A stretch of 64,000 nucleotides of DNA, taken from Lachnospiraceae bacterium UBA4631. GTDB taxonomy: Bacteria; Bacillota; Clostridia; Lachnospirales; Lachnospiraceae. The DNA is taken from positions 259,316 to 323,315 of the forward strand of contig DHMX01000023.1 of assembly GCA_002406015.1 (NCBI GenBank), given 5' to 3'. The notes under the pieces are model-generated. The model had not been told where the DNA came from. It saw only the letters and a list, made by a program, of their open reading frames with translations, and searched no databases. Of the stretch, positions 37,711 through 47,797 are shown piece by piece. The translations under genes and the position numbers were made by a program. The first letter of the stretch is position 1; each line of letters begins with the position of its first letter.

Positions 37711-37775
37711 ATCTATTGATTTACCTTGAAAAATATGCTATATTAGCACTGTTTTTGAAAAGGAGGAAATGGGAA

Positions 37776-39158
37776 ATGCGTGAAATAATGTCTGCTGCTG
37801 AGTTGGGCAATACACTTCCGCTCTGGAGTTGTATTCCATTCGCAGGTATGCTGTTGAGTATAGCTATCATTCCGTTGATTCGTCCGGAGTGGTGGGAGAA
37901 ACGAAAGGCATGGGTGGTTGTCTTCTGGTCCCTGTTGTTCTTGATTCCGTTTGCTTTGGCATATGGTATGGGAACTGCATCGGAACGATTCTTAGAAAGT
38001 ATGGTAGGAGATTACCTTACCTTTATCGTATTATTATTTGGTTTGTTCTGTGTAACCGGTAATATTTCGCTGAAAGGTGATATTAAGGGAACACCGTTGA
38101 CCAATGTGATACTGCTTCTGATTTCGGCACTGCTTTCCAGTTGGATTGGAACTACCGGAGCCAGTATGCTGATGATTCGTCCGGTTATTCGGGCAAATAA
38201 GTACCGGATGCATAAGACACAGGTGGCAGTATTCTTTATCTTTTTAGTTTCCAATATAGGCGGTTGCTTAACCCCAATTGGTGACCCACCGTTATTAATG
38301 GGCTTTATGAGAGGCGTTCCGTTCTTCTGGAGTCTTTCTCTGGCACCGGTTATGCTTTTGAACTTCATACTATTATTAATCATGTTCTTTATAATAGATA
38401 TGATTTTCTATAAAAAGGATGAAAAAATGGGTATGAAATATACCGTTAAGAAAGAAGATAAGCAGCCGTTAAAGCTGTGTGGAGCACATAACATTTTATT
38501 CCTGTTAATGATTATCGGCGGTGTTATCTTAAGCGGTATCTTACCGGGTATGCCGATGTTCCAGAATGCAGAAGGAGAGGTTTTGGGCTTGCATATCTTT
38601 GGTGAGGTTAGCCTGACTGTACCGACAATTATTGAGATTGTAATTATTTTGCTGGCAGCATTTTTATCCTTAAAGACCACGAAGAAAGAGGTTCGGGAAG
38701 AGAATCATTTTAGTTGGGATGCAATAGAGGAGGTAGCAATTCTGTTCGTTGGTATCTTCATTACTATGATTCCGGCATTGCTGATTCTGAAGGCAAAGGG
38801 TAGTGAGCTGGGCTTAGACGCTCCATGGCAGATGTTCTGGGCAACCGGTGCGTTATCCTCATTCCTTGATAATACACCAACCTATCTGGTATTTATGACA
38901 ACTGCCGGAACCTTGGGTGCAACAAGCGGTATTTCAACCGTTGCAGGTATGATAAGCCAGCAGATGTTAATGGCAATTTCCTGTGGTGCGGTATTCATGG
39001 GAGCCAATACTTATATCGGAAATGCACCAAACCTGATGGTAAAATCAATTGCAGAAGAAAATGGAATGAAGATGCCATCCTTCTTCGGCTATATGGGCTG
39101 GTCGCTTTCTTGTCTGATTCCGGTATTTATCGTAGATATGCTGGTATTCTTCTTATAA
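37776..39158 (+). CDS. Sodium:proton antiporter (NhaD/ArsB-CitM superfamily)
   Basis: 460-aa polytopic membrane protein of the ion transporter superfamily, probably an NhaD-like Na+/H+ antiporter. ATG 37776 follows AGGAGG by 9 bases. About 11-12 hydrophobic helices are visible, and the signature 'ISALLSSWIGTTGASMLMIRP' plus 'VSNIGGCLTPIGDPPLLMGF' matches the antiporter motif of NhaD enzymes; a second copy is 'GALSSFLDNTPTYLVFMTTAG' and 'GAVFMGANTYIGNAPNLMVK'. The enzyme maintains cytoplasmic pH and sodium homeostasis. Monocistronic, closed by a hairpin at 39177. Confidence 0.88.
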   Translation: MREIMSAAELGNTLPLWSCIPFAGMLLSIAIIPLIRPEWWEKRKAWVVVFWSLLFLIPFALAYGMGTASERFLESMVGDYLTFIVLLFGLFCVTGNISLKGDIKGTPLTNVILLLISALLSSWIGTTGASMLMIRPVIRANKYRMHKTQVAVFFIFLVSNIGGCLTPIGDPPLLMGFMRGVPFFWSLSLAPVMLLNFILLLIMFFIIDMIFYKKDEKMGMKYTVKKEDKQPLKLCGAHNILFLLMIIGGVILSGILPGMPMFQNAEGEVLGLHIFGEVSLTVPTIIEIVIILLAAFLSLKTTKKEVREENHFSWDAIEEVAILFVGIFITMIPALLILKAKGSELGLDAPWQMFWATGALSSFLDNTPTYLVFMTTAGTLGATSGISTVAGMISQQMLMAISCGAVFMGANTYIGNAPNLMVKSIAEENGMKMPSFFGYMGWSLSCLIPVFIVDMLVFFL

Positions 39159-39176
39159 GATGTAACAGAACATATA

Positions 39177-39221
39177 AATGGCAGGTATTGCATGAAATAT
39201 GCATTGCCTGCCATTTTTGAT
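39177..39221 (+). terminator. Terminator of the antiporter gene
   Basis: AATGGCAGG..TTGCAT / ATGCA..TTGCCTGCCATT then TTTTT. Confidence 0.85.
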
Positions 39222-39270
39222 AAAGTCTATTGCTTTTTGAATCTGGTTGGAAACGGATAGAAATAGAATC

Positions 39271-39876
39271 TTATAAATATGTCTCGTAATAATGCACCAG
39301 AATGTCCGCACACCGCTCCAAGCCAAGATGGGAACTGTTTAAGGTAATATCATACATATCCGGATTTCCCCATTCCCGCTTTGTAAAATATTGATAGTAT
39401 TTTCTACGTTTATCATCAATTTTACGAATCAGGGAAGCCGCTTGGAACTTTGTCAACTGGTCTGTTGTCATTTCACGTTTGATTCGCATACTTTTCGGTG
39501 CTGTAATGTAGACATTTACCATGCTGACATTCGCATTACGAAGGATATAGTCCGCACATCGACCAACAATTACACAGTCTTCCTTCTTGGTTATTTCCCG
39601 AATCAAATCCCGTTGAAGCTGGAACAGAACTTCATTAGCCGGACGCCCCTTTTCTACCTTGTCATTGCCCTCGTAAATCAATCTGTAAAAAGCAGGATTC
39701 GTTGCTTTTTCGTCAGCATCATGTAAGACAGAGGATGAAATTCCACCGTATTCCATAGCCAGTTGAATCAAATTTTTGTCGTAATAATTAATACCGAGCT
39801 TCTTGGCTGCAATCTCTCCAACGATATGCCCGCCGCTTCCGCAATCGCGGCTGATACAGATAACCTTATGTCCCAT
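39271..39876 (-). CDS. Cytidylate kinase-like family protein
   Basis: 201-aa P-loop protein of the cytidylate kinase-like family (Cytidylate_kin2), common in Clostridia and Bacteroidetes. The nucleotide loop appears as 'ISRDCGSGGHIVGEIAAKKL' (residues 7-26). Further blocks are 'DCVIVGRCADYILR' (about 107-120) and 'RRKYYQYFTKREWGNPDMYD' near 160. True CMP kinase activity is doubtful for this group, so the substrate is open. ATG 39876 is preceded by AGGAGG on the minus strand. A hairpin (AAGAAACCAT / ATGGTTTCTT, 39910-39948) lies in the divergent gap and may act in the 5' leader of this gene. Confidence 0.85.
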   Translation of the reverse strand: MGHKVICISRDCGSGGHIVGEIAAKKLGINYYDKNLIQLAMEYGGISSSVLHDADEKATNPAFYRLIYEGNDKVEKGRPANEVLFQLQRDLIREITKKEDCVIVGRCADYILRNANVSMVNVYITAPKSMRIKREMTTDQLTKFQAASLIRKIDDKRRKYYQYFTKREWGNPDMYDITLNSSHLGLERCADILVHYYETYL

Positions 39877-40047
39877 AATAACTCCTCCTTGTTAATTGAT
39901 ATGTGATAACAAGAAACCATTTTGCTATAAATAGCAATGGTTTCTTTTGAAAGTTGCATTCATGCTTATGCGTTCATTATACCACAATTAATTCAAAAAA
40001 TATACGGATAAAACGAAAAGAAAATGTAAGAAAGTAGGGGAAATCCG

Positions 40048-40076
40048 TTGAATTTATAGGTTGAGAAGACTATAAT
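40048..40076 (+). promoter_or_regulatory. Promoter and palindrome upstream of the A-T-R enzyme gene
   Basis: TTGAAT (40048), 17 bases, TATAAT (40071-40076). Just downstream a palindrome ATTATGT..ACATAAT (40080-40105) could be an operator. Confidence 0.6.
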
Positions 40077-40132
40077 CAATTATGTATGTAATTATCACAT
40101 AATGACAGAATGGTGGATTTGGGAGAATAGAT

Positions 40133-43075
40133 ATGAGTAAAAAGCTAGTGGATTTACAGGATTTTGTAAAAGAAATAGCAAGGCTTTACGGAGAGCGGGA
40201 TGCATATCGTTATCTGGTTGATGATGTAGTTATGCATAAGACTTATCTGGAATTAAAGCGGGATGTGGTTGCGGCTGCGTCTTGGATGCATAAGCAGGGC
40301 TGGCAGCGGAAGCATATCGGCATTCTGGGCGGTTCCAGTTATTCATGGATTGTAGCATTTCTGGGAATTGAAATCAGTGATAATATTGTAATTCCACTGG
40401 ATAATATGTTGCCGAAGCAGGAATTGTCAGAGCTGTTTAAAATGGGAGATATTGAGGTATTGTTTATCTCAAAGGAATTTCAGCCGATGGCACAGTCTAT
40501 ATTAGAGGGGGATAATCCGATTACAACCGTAATCTGCTTTGAAGATGCCATCTGGAAAACCATGCTGCAGACCAGACCTGTAGAGCTTCCTTCTGTGAAT
40601 CCGGAGGTTTGTTCGGAGATTTTGTTCACCTCCGGCACAACCGGCATCAGTAAGGGCGTAGAGCTTAGCCAGAAAAATATAGTAAGTAATATTAATGACA
40701 TCCGCCGCATGGATTTTGCACAAAATGTAAAGGGCGACCCTATCGTAATGTCGGTATTGCCGATTTATCATACATTTGAATTGACAGTGGATAATCTTGG
40801 AGTCTTGTACTGCGGTGCAACCGTCTGTATCAATGACAAGCTGGAAAATATAGTGGCAAATATGCAGCGGTTTCGCCCGGCGGTCATTTTAATTGTGCCG
40901 ACTATTGCAGAAGTATTTTATAAGAAAATTATGGAAAGCATGGAGAGCGGAAAAAATAAGCGAAAGGCAGCATTTGCAAAAAAATGTAACCGGACCTTGG
41001 GAAAAATGAAGATTGATGCCAGACGTACCTTGTATAAGAGTGTACTGGCAAAGCTGGGCGGTAATCTGACGAATATCGTAGTAGGCGGTGCGGCATTAAG
41101 GCCGGAAATCGGAGAAGCGTTTGAAGAGTTTGGAATACATATGTATCAAGGCTACGGCTTAACTGAATGTGCACCTCTGGTAGCAGCAAACTATCCGGAT
41201 AATAATAAATACGGCTCTGTAGGGCAGCCGGTATCCTATATGAAGGTAAAGATTGTAGACCAGGAAATTCTGGTAAAGGGTGACGGTGTTATGCGGGGCT
41301 ACTACAAGAATCCGCAGGCAACCGCAGAGGCAATTCAGGATGGCTGGTTCCATACCGGTGATTTGGGGTATCAGGACGGAGATGGGTATCTCTATATAAC
41401 CGGGCGTTCTAAGAACCTGATTATTCTGGATAACGGTAAGAATATATATCCGGAGGAATTAGAGGGCTATATCATGAAGGTTCCGGGTGTTAAGGATGTC
41501 ATGGTATATGACGATAACGGCAAAATCAGTGCCTTGGTGCTTCCGACACGTCCGGGAGACAATGCATTGGCAAAGGAAATTAAGCAGGGAATCCGAAAGA
41601 TAAATGAAAATCTTCCGGCATACAAGAGAATTACCGGCTTGGATTACCGGGCACAGGAATTTCCAAAGACAACGACACTTAAGATTAAACGTGCCGAGGT
41701 CATGGAGTGGTTAAAGGAAAACCGCAAGAAAAAGGCGGTAGCCTATGTTGCTCCGGAGACTGCCGAACAGAAGCGGATTGTGCTTGCTTTCGAGCAGGCA
41801 TTGGGAAAGCGGAATATCGGAATCTGTGATGATTTCTTTGAATTGGGTGGTGACAGCCTTGCAGCACTGGAGGCAGCAACGGTTATCGGCATACAGGCAC
41901 AGGATATTTATGAGCATCCGACGGTGGAGCAGTTAGAGCAGGCAATGCTGATGTGCGAGCAGGCAGCGTCACAGGAGGAATATGTAGATGTAAATGCTCT
42001 GATTCGCAATAACAGTAATTTGTTTTATCCGGTAGAGCCGGATTACATATTGCTGACAGGAGCAACCGGCTTCTTAGGAGCCCATGTGTTAAGGGAGCTG
42101 GAACGGCGGCAGTTAAATGTAGTATGTCTGGTTCGAAATGAAGAACGCCTGCGTCCGGCATTAAAGAATTACTTCCCGAAGGAATACGAAGAATTTACAT
42201 ATAAGGTCATAAAGGGAGATATTGAAACCCCACATTTTGGATTGACCGAAGAAGAATATAACAAGTTAGCGTCCAGAGTTAATATGGTGATTCACACAGC
42301 GGCAAACGTGCATCATGCCGGACACTATGCGGATTTGGAGCGGACAAATGTAATCGGAACTCAGAATGTGATAGATTTCTGTAAGGATGCAGATGCGGTC
42401 TTGCAGTATACCTCTACCGCCAGTGTAAATGGAGCCGGAACGGTTATGCAGAGCAATCCCGAAGCAACCTTTGATGAATTTAATCTGGACATTGGACAGA
42501 ACTATATACAGAATGTATACATTCATTCTAAGTTCAAAGCAGAGGAGCGTGTACTTCTGGCAAGGGCAGACGGTTTAAAAGCAAATATTTTCCGGATTGG
42601 AAATCTGACATGGAGAATGAAGGACGGAAAATTCCAGAAAAATGCACAGGAAAACGGCTTTTTGCATCGCTGCAGAGGACTGTTCAAAATGGGTATGTAC
42701 AGTCAGGAGTTAGCCGCTTATCCGATTGATTTTACGGCAGTAGACGAATGTGCGGATGCCTATGTACGGCTGGCAATGCATAATTATGTAAACAACATTT
42801 ATAACCTATATAATCCGAATGTGGTATATCTTGAGAACCTGTGTAACAAGATGTGGATGAAGGTGAAGCGGGTGCCGAGAGAGGTATTTGAAAAGCATCT
42901 GAAGGAACGGATACAGGATAAGGAGATAGCGGTGCTGTCATTTTATAATGCAATTGCCTCCTCCTCTAAAAATGTTCCGATGAGTAATGAATTTACGGTT
43001 AATGAATTAAAGAAGCTGGGCTTTAAGTGGTCTAAGATTAATTTGCGATATTTGAATTATATTAAAACACTGTAA
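40133..43075 (+). CDS. Single-module adenylation-carrier-thioester reductase enzyme
   Basis: 980-aa multi-domain protein. Residues about 1-520 form an adenylation domain ('LFTSGTTGISKGVELSQ', 'GYGLTECAPLVAANY', 'HTGDLGYQDGDGYLYITGRS' and the catalytic lysine in 'TTTLKIKRAEV'). Residues about 545-615 form an acyl carrier domain with the phosphopantetheine serine in 'LGGDSLAALEA'. Residues 635-980 form an NADPH-dependent thioester reductase with 'LLTGATGFLGAHVL', 'VNMVIHTAANVHH' and the catalytic YxxxK region 'QNVYIHSKFKAEE'. The design (A-T-R without condensation domain) is that of carboxylic acid reductases and fatty aldehyde-producing modules: an acid is activated, loaded, and released as aldehyde or alcohol. 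ATG 40133 follows a weak ribosome site. No phosphopantetheinyl transferase lies nearby. Confidence 0.88.
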   Translation: MSKKLVDLQDFVKEIARLYGERDAYRYLVDDVVMHKTYLELKRDVVAAASWMHKQGWQRKHIGILGGSSYSWIVAFLGIEISDNIVIPLDNMLPKQELSELFKMGDIEVLFISKEFQPMAQSILEGDNPITTVICFEDAIWKTMLQTRPVELPSVNPEVCSEILFTSGTTGISKGVELSQKNIVSNINDIRRMDFAQNVKGDPIVMSVLPIYHTFELTVDNLGVLYCGATVCINDKLENIVANMQRFRPAVILIVPTIAEVFYKKIMESMESGKNKRKAAFAKKCNRTLGKMKIDARRTLYKSVLAKLGGNLTNIVVGGAALRPEIGEAFEEFGIHMYQGYGLTECAPLVAANYPDNNKYGSVGQPVSYMKVKIVDQEILVKGDGVMRGYYKNPQATAEAIQDGWFHTGDLGYQDGDGYLYITGRSKNLIILDNGKNIYPEELEGYIMKVPGVKDVMVYDDNGKISALVLPTRPGDNALAKEIKQGIRKINENLPAYKRITGLDYRAQEFPKTTTLKIKRAEVMEWLKENRKKKAVAYVAPETAEQKRIVLAFEQALGKRNIGICDDFFELGGDSLAALEAATVIGIQAQDIYEHPTVEQLEQAMLMCEQAASQEEYVDVNALIRNNSNLFYPVEPDYILLTGATGFLGAHVLRELERRQLNVVCLVRNEERLRPALKNYFPKEYEEFTYKVIKGDIETPHFGLTEEEYNKLASRVNMVIHTAANVHHAGHYADLERTNVIGTQNVIDFCKDADAVLQYTSTASVNGAGTVMQSNPEATFDEFNLDIGQNYIQNVYIHSKFKAEERVLLARADGLKANIFRIGNLTWRMKDGKFQKNAQENGFLHRCRGLFKMGMYSQELAAYPIDFTAVDECADAYVRLAMHNYVNNIYNLYNPNVVYLENLCNKMWMKVKRVPREVFEKHLKERIQDKEIAVLSFYNAIASSSKNVPMSNEFTVNELKKLGFKWSKINLRYLNYIKTL

Positions 43076-43120
43076 CAGAAATTCCGGTCTAAGCGTGGCT
43101 GATAGGAAGGGATAAATAAG

Positions 43121-46063
43121 ATGAAAATAGGAATTGATATAGGTTCTACAACGATTAAATGTGTTGTGCTGGATGATAATAACCAGATTATTCATAAGAG
43201 TTATGAACGACACCTTGCGATGATAACGGAAAAGACGCAGGAAGTAATTGCAGGACTGATTCAAAAATTTGATATTAAGGAGCCGGTAGTATGTGCGATT
43301 TCCGGTTCTGCCGGCATGGGTCTGGCAGAGCGTGCAGGGATTCCGTTTGTGCAGGAGGTATATGCAACAAAGGTAGCAATTGAAAAGCGGCTTCCTGAGA
43401 CTGATGTTGTAATTGAATTAGGCGGAGAGGATGCAAAGATTCTGTTCATGCAGGGAAATCTGGAGGTACGGATGAACGGAACCTGTGCCGGTGGTACGGG
43501 AGCATTTGCAGACCAGATGGCTAGTCTGATGCAGGTATCCACAGATGAAATGAATGAGCTTGCAAAAGGACATAAAAAGATATACTCGATTGCATCCCGG
43601 TGTGGTGTATTTGCAAAGACGGATATTCAGCCGTTGTTAAATCAGGGAGCAAGAAAAGAAGATATTTCAGCCAGCATCTTTTCGGCAATCGTGAACCAGA
43701 CCATTACCGGACTGGCACAGGGTCGTCCGATTACCGGTAATATTGTATATCTGGGAGGTCCGTTGACCTTTATGTCCGAGCTTCGGAAGCAGTTTGACGA
43801 AACCCTGAACTGTGAGGGTATTTGTCCGGAGGACTCCCTTTATTTTGTGGCATTAGGTGCTGCATACTATGCCGAGGAAACCGTAGATTTGCAGAACGCA
43901 TGGGAGAAAATCGGAGAAAAGAAGGATTTTGTATCGGATTCCTCCATTCGTCCGTTATTTGAAAACCAAGAGGAATATGATGCCTTTGTGGAGCGTCATG
44001 CCAAAAATCATGTGCCGAGAAGAGAAGGAGACCCATATTGCGGAAAGACATATCTGGGAATTGATTCCGGTTCTACAACCTTGAAGATTGTTTTGATGGA
44101 TGCAAAGGGTTCCATATTGTTTTCCAGCTATGAATCCAATCAGGGAAAGCCTATCGAGGTTGTGCGGGAAACCCTGCTGCGGATGTATGAGCAATATCCG
44201 GATGTACAGATTGTGGCGAGTGCAGTTACCGGCTACGGTGAGGAAATGATGAAAACCGCACTCGGTGTTGATATAGGAGTTGTTGAAACGGTAGCTCATT
44301 ATACGGCTGCCCGGTACTTTATGCCGGATGTGGAATTTATTATAGACATTGGCGGACAGGATATGAAGTGCTTTAAGATTCGCAATGGTGTCATTGATAA
44401 CATTTTCTTAAATGAAGCCTGTTCCTCCGGCTGCGGTTCATTTTTACAGACCTTTGCAAGCTCACTCGGCTACTCGATTGATGAATTTGCAAAATTAGGT
44501 TTATTCGGAAAGCATCCGGTAGACTTAGGCTCACGCTGTACCGTATTTATGAATTCTTCCGTAAAGCAGGCACAGAAGGAGGGCGTAACCGTAGAGGATA
44601 TTTCGGCAGGCTTGTCGATGAGTGTCGTTAAAAATGCCTTATATAAGGTTATTCGGGTACACTCGGCAGAGGAATTGGGAAAGAAGATTGTGGTTCAGGG
44701 AGGAACCTTCCTGAATGATGCGGTTTTGCGGGCGTTTGAGCGGGAACTGGATGTAGAGGTAATCAGACCGGATATTGCAGGAATGATGGGAGCTTACGGA
44801 GCGGCTTTGTATGCAAAGCAAGTGAAAAGAAAGCTGGCAATCAAGGAGTCCGGAATTTTATCAAAAGAGGAATTGGAGAACTTTACATATGAAGTGAAGG
44901 GCGTTACCTGTAAGGGCTGTAACAATCATTGTCAGTTGACGATAAATGAGTTTGGAAACGGAAAGCGTTTCTTAAGCGGAAACCGTTGTGAAAAGCCTGT
45001 GACACATAAGAAGGATGAGCATGGACTGGATGTTTATGATTTGGATATTTACAAACATAAGCTGCAAGGGATAGAACCCTACGAACCGGACAAGCCGGTA
45101 CGTGGTGTGGTCGGTATTCCGGCAGTACTGAATATGTATGATATGTTCATATTCTGGTGTAGATTTTTTGAAAAGCTCGGTTATCGGGTGGTAAGTTCGG
45201 GCTTGTCCAACCGGGAGCTTTATCTCAAGGGTCAGGGAACCATTCCGTCAGATACGGTATGCTTCCCGGCGAAGCTGGTGCATGGACATATACAGAAGTT
45301 AATTGAACTGGGTGTAGATATAATCTTTTATCCATGTATGACATTTAACTTTGATGAGAAAAAGGGTGATAATCACTATAATTGTGCGGTAGTCTCCGGC
45401 TATCCGGAGGTCATTGAGGCAAATACCCCGAATTTCGGTAAGATTATTTACATTGATGACTATTTAGGTCCTCATGTTCGTAGGGAGTTTCCAAAGAAGA
45501 TGCAGAAATTACTGGAGGAGCGTCTGGGAGTAACATTTACAATGAAGCAGATTAAGAATGCCTGTGATGCCGGTTATTATGCATATGAGGGTTATCGGGC
45601 ACATATACGGAAGGTCGGTCTGAGCATTATCAGAATCGCAAGAATGCAGGGCAAAAAGATTATTGTAATAGTAGGAAGACCGTACCATGCAGACCCGGAA
45701 ATTAATCATGGAATCACGAAATTACTGATTTCCATGGGCTTTGTGGTAATATCGGAGGATGTCCTTTCTCCGGTAATTCCGAAGGCAAAAATGAATGTTT
45801 TGAATCAGTGGACCTACCATGCACGAATGTTTTGTGCCGCAAGATATGTGATTGAGCAGCCGGATATGTATCTGGTACATCTGGTATCCTTTGGCTGTGG
45901 ACTGGATGCAGTTACCAGTGATGAAATCAGAAGCGTTATGGAAGAAGCCGGGCAGATATATACACAGATTAAGATAGACGAGGTTACGAATCTGGGAGCG
46001 GTCAAGATACGGCTGCGAAGTCTGTTGGCAGCCATTGAACAGGAGGAGCAAAACAAGCAGTAA
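43121..46063 (+). CDS. 2-hydroxyacyl-CoA dehydratase activase (BadF/BcrA type ATPase, with DUF2229)
   Basis: 980-aa ASKHA-fold ATPase that fires electrons, at the cost of ATP, into a 2-hydroxyacyl-CoA dehydratase or a related double-cubane cluster protein. It contains two ATPase modules, each starting with a phosphate loop: 'GIDIGSTTIKCVVLD' (residues 3-17) and 'GIDSGSTTLKIVLMD' (about 312-326). Cysteines for the 4Fe-4S bridge lie in 'GTCAGGTGAFADQ' and 'EACSSGCGSFLQ'. The C-terminal DUF2229 part (about 590-980) has 'CKGCNNHCQLTI' and further cysteines. It precedes its partner by only 17 bases. The exact dehydratase substrate is not known. Confidence 0.92.
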   Translation: MKIGIDIGSTTIKCVVLDDNNQIIHKSYERHLAMITEKTQEVIAGLIQKFDIKEPVVCAISGSAGMGLAERAGIPFVQEVYATKVAIEKRLPETDVVIELGGEDAKILFMQGNLEVRMNGTCAGGTGAFADQMASLMQVSTDEMNELAKGHKKIYSIASRCGVFAKTDIQPLLNQGARKEDISASIFSAIVNQTITGLAQGRPITGNIVYLGGPLTFMSELRKQFDETLNCEGICPEDSLYFVALGAAYYAEETVDLQNAWEKIGEKKDFVSDSSIRPLFENQEEYDAFVERHAKNHVPRREGDPYCGKTYLGIDSGSTTLKIVLMDAKGSILFSSYESNQGKPIEVVRETLLRMYEQYPDVQIVASAVTGYGEEMMKTALGVDIGVVETVAHYTAARYFMPDVEFIIDIGGQDMKCFKIRNGVIDNIFLNEACSSGCGSFLQTFASSLGYSIDEFAKLGLFGKHPVDLGSRCTVFMNSSVKQAQKEGVTVEDISAGLSMSVVKNALYKVIRVHSAEELGKKIVVQGGTFLNDAVLRAFERELDVEVIRPDIAGMMGAYGAALYAKQVKRKLAIKESGILSKEELENFTYEVKGVTCKGCNNHCQLTINEFGNGKRFLSGNRCEKPVTHKKDEHGLDVYDLDIYKHKLQGIEPYEPDKPVRGVVGIPAVLNMYDMFIFWCRFFEKLGYRVVSSGLSNRELYLKGQGTIPSDTVCFPAKLVHGHIQKLIELGVDIIFYPCMTFNFDEKKGDNHYNCAVVSGYPEVIEANTPNFGKIIYIDDYLGPHVRREFPKKMQKLLEERLGVTFTMKQIKNACDAGYYAYEGYRAHIRKVGLSIIRIARMQGKKIIVIVGRPYHADPEINHGITKLLISMGFVVISEDVLSPVIPKAKMNVLNQWTYHARMFCAARYVIEQPDMYLVHLVSFGCGLDAVTSDEIRSVMEEAGQIYTQIKIDEVTNLGAVKIRLRSLLAAIEQEEQNKQ

Positions 46064-46079
46064 GAGGAAGGATAAAGAT

Positions 46080-47357
46080 ATGGACCCAAGAAATACCCGA
46101 TACAGAAAGCGGGTTAAGTTTACATTAAAAATGAAGAAGGATTATACGATTCTGATTCCGGAAATGGCACCACTTCACTTTCGGCTGATTGAACCCATTT
46201 TAAGCAGACAGGGCTTTAAGATTGCGTTAATGGGGGGAGAAGGTCCGGAGGTTCTGCAAAAGGGCTTAAAATATGTCCATAATGATATGTGCTATCCGGC
46301 ATTGCTGATTACGGGTCAGATGTTGACCGCAATTGAGAGCGGAAAGTATGACCCGCATAAGGTGGCAATGGTGATTACCCAGTCCGGCGGCGGATGTCGG
46401 GATACGAACTACATACATTTGATGCGAAAGGCATTTCTAAAGGCTGGTTATCCGGATGTACCGTTTATTTCAGCAAATATCTGGGGGATGGAGCCAAACA
46501 GCGGAATCAATTTATCTCCGAAAACCTTGTTGCAGGCATTGGCGGGCATGATTTACGGAGATATGTTAATGATAGTCAGTAATCAGGTGCGTCCGTACGA
46601 GGTGGAGCCTGGGGCGACAGATGCCATGGTAGATAGCTGGATTGACCGTCTGACCGGAATATTTCAGGAGGGCAAGGGCTTTATGCCAAAGGCAATCGAA
46701 GCAAATCTAAAGGCAATCGGTGCCGATTTTGCGGCAATTCCGGTAAATCGTACGCCAAAGGTAAAGGTTGCCATCGTTGGAGAGCTGTTTTTGAAATATT
46801 CTGTACCGGGCAACAATCATCTGGAGGAATTTCTGGCAGAGCAGGATTGCGAAGTATTTATGCCGAGTATGCTTGGCTTTGGTGTCTATAAGACTAACGG
46901 AGCCTTAGAGGATTTGCGATTATATGGCGGACAGCCGTTAAAACGGCTGATAATGACGCAGGTTATGAAATTCCTGTTCCGGGTTGAGGATTTGCTGATT
47001 CGAAATATTGAAGCCTATGATTGTTTTACCGCACCGGAGCGTGTCAATGATTTGAAAAAACGGGCAGAGGGTGTGGCTTTAATCGGAAACAGTATGGGTG
47101 AGGGCTGGTATTTAGCGGCGGAAATGCTGGAAATGGCAGACCATGGTTATGAGAATATCGTCTGTGTACAGCCGTTTGGATGTCTGCCTTGTCATGTGAG
47201 TGTGAAAGGCATGATGAATAAGGTACGGAGACTCGACCCGCGGGTAAATGCAGTAGACATTGAATATGATCCGGGAGCAACCAAGGTAAATCAGGAGAAC
47301 CGGATTAAGCTGATGCTTGCAGTTGCAAAGGAGAACCTACAGAAATCCAAAGAATAA
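46080..47357 (+). CDS. 2-hydroxyacyl-CoA dehydratase family protein (COG3580 type)
   Basis: 425 aa from ATG 46080 (GAGGAAGG site). Its cysteines in 'VHNDMCYPALLITGQ', 'ITQSGGGCRDTNYIHLMRKA' and 'VQPFGCLPCHVSV' fit Fe-S cluster ligation in the dehydratase/double-cubane protein family (COG3580 companion of large activases). Directly follows the activase gene and is presumed its redox partner. The literature on double-cubane proteins supports reductase roles for small molecules; no substrate can be named from sequence. Confidence 0.85.
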   Translation: MDPRNTRYRKRVKFTLKMKKDYTILIPEMAPLHFRLIEPILSRQGFKIALMGGEGPEVLQKGLKYVHNDMCYPALLITGQMLTAIESGKYDPHKVAMVITQSGGGCRDTNYIHLMRKAFLKAGYPDVPFISANIWGMEPNSGINLSPKTLLQALAGMIYGDMLMIVSNQVRPYEVEPGATDAMVDSWIDRLTGIFQEGKGFMPKAIEANLKAIGADFAAIPVNRTPKVKVAIVGELFLKYSVPGNNHLEEFLAEQDCEVFMPSMLGFGVYKTNGALEDLRLYGGQPLKRLIMTQVMKFLFRVEDLLIRNIEAYDCFTAPERVNDLKKRAEGVALIGNSMGEGWYLAAEMLEMADHGYENIVCVQPFGCLPCHVSVKGMMNKVRRLDPRVNAVDIEYDPGATKVNQENRIKLMLAVAKENLQKSKE

Positions 47358-47447
47358 AAGCTTGAAATCGAAGAATACTAAGATAAATAAAATTCTGTGA
47401 TGGCTGTGCAGGGTTAGATGCCGGGGACAGCCGGGAAAGGAGAACAT

Positions 47448-47762
47448 ATGGCAGCATTACATGTAACGGCAGAAACATTTGACACAGAAGTATTGCAGGC
47501 AGAAGGCCCGGTATTAGTGGACTTCTGGGCAACCTGGTGCGGACCCTGTCAGATGGTAGGACCGATTGTAGAACAGCTTTCAGAGGAACAGACCAAGGTG
47601 AAGATTGTAAAGGTGAATACAGACGATGCCTTTACGGTGGCACAGAGATATAAGGTTATATCTATTCCGACCTTTATTCTGTTTAAGGACGGAAAAGAAA
47701 TAAGACGTGAACAGGGAGCCTTGCCGAAAAATGCTCTTCAAAAAATCATAGATGAAGCATGA
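47448..47762 (+). CDS. trxA: Thioredoxin
   Basis: 104-aa thioredoxin with the redox-active CGPC site in 'FWATWCGPCQMVGPIV' (about Cys30/Cys33) and cis-proline loop 'VISIPTFILFKDGKE'. ATG 47448 follows AAAGGAG; an upstream in-frame ATG at 47418 has no ribosome site. Cytoplasmic disulfide reductant. The gene is followed within 36 bases by trxB, its reductase, giving the classical pair. Confidence 0.96.
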   Translation: MAALHVTAETFDTEVLQAEGPVLVDFWATWCGPCQMVGPIVEQLSEEQTKVKIVKVNTDDAFTVAQRYKVISIPTFILFKDGKEIRREQGALPKNALQKIIDEA

Positions 47763-47797
47763 ACACATCCGTTTGCAGCAGACAGGGAGATATAAAT

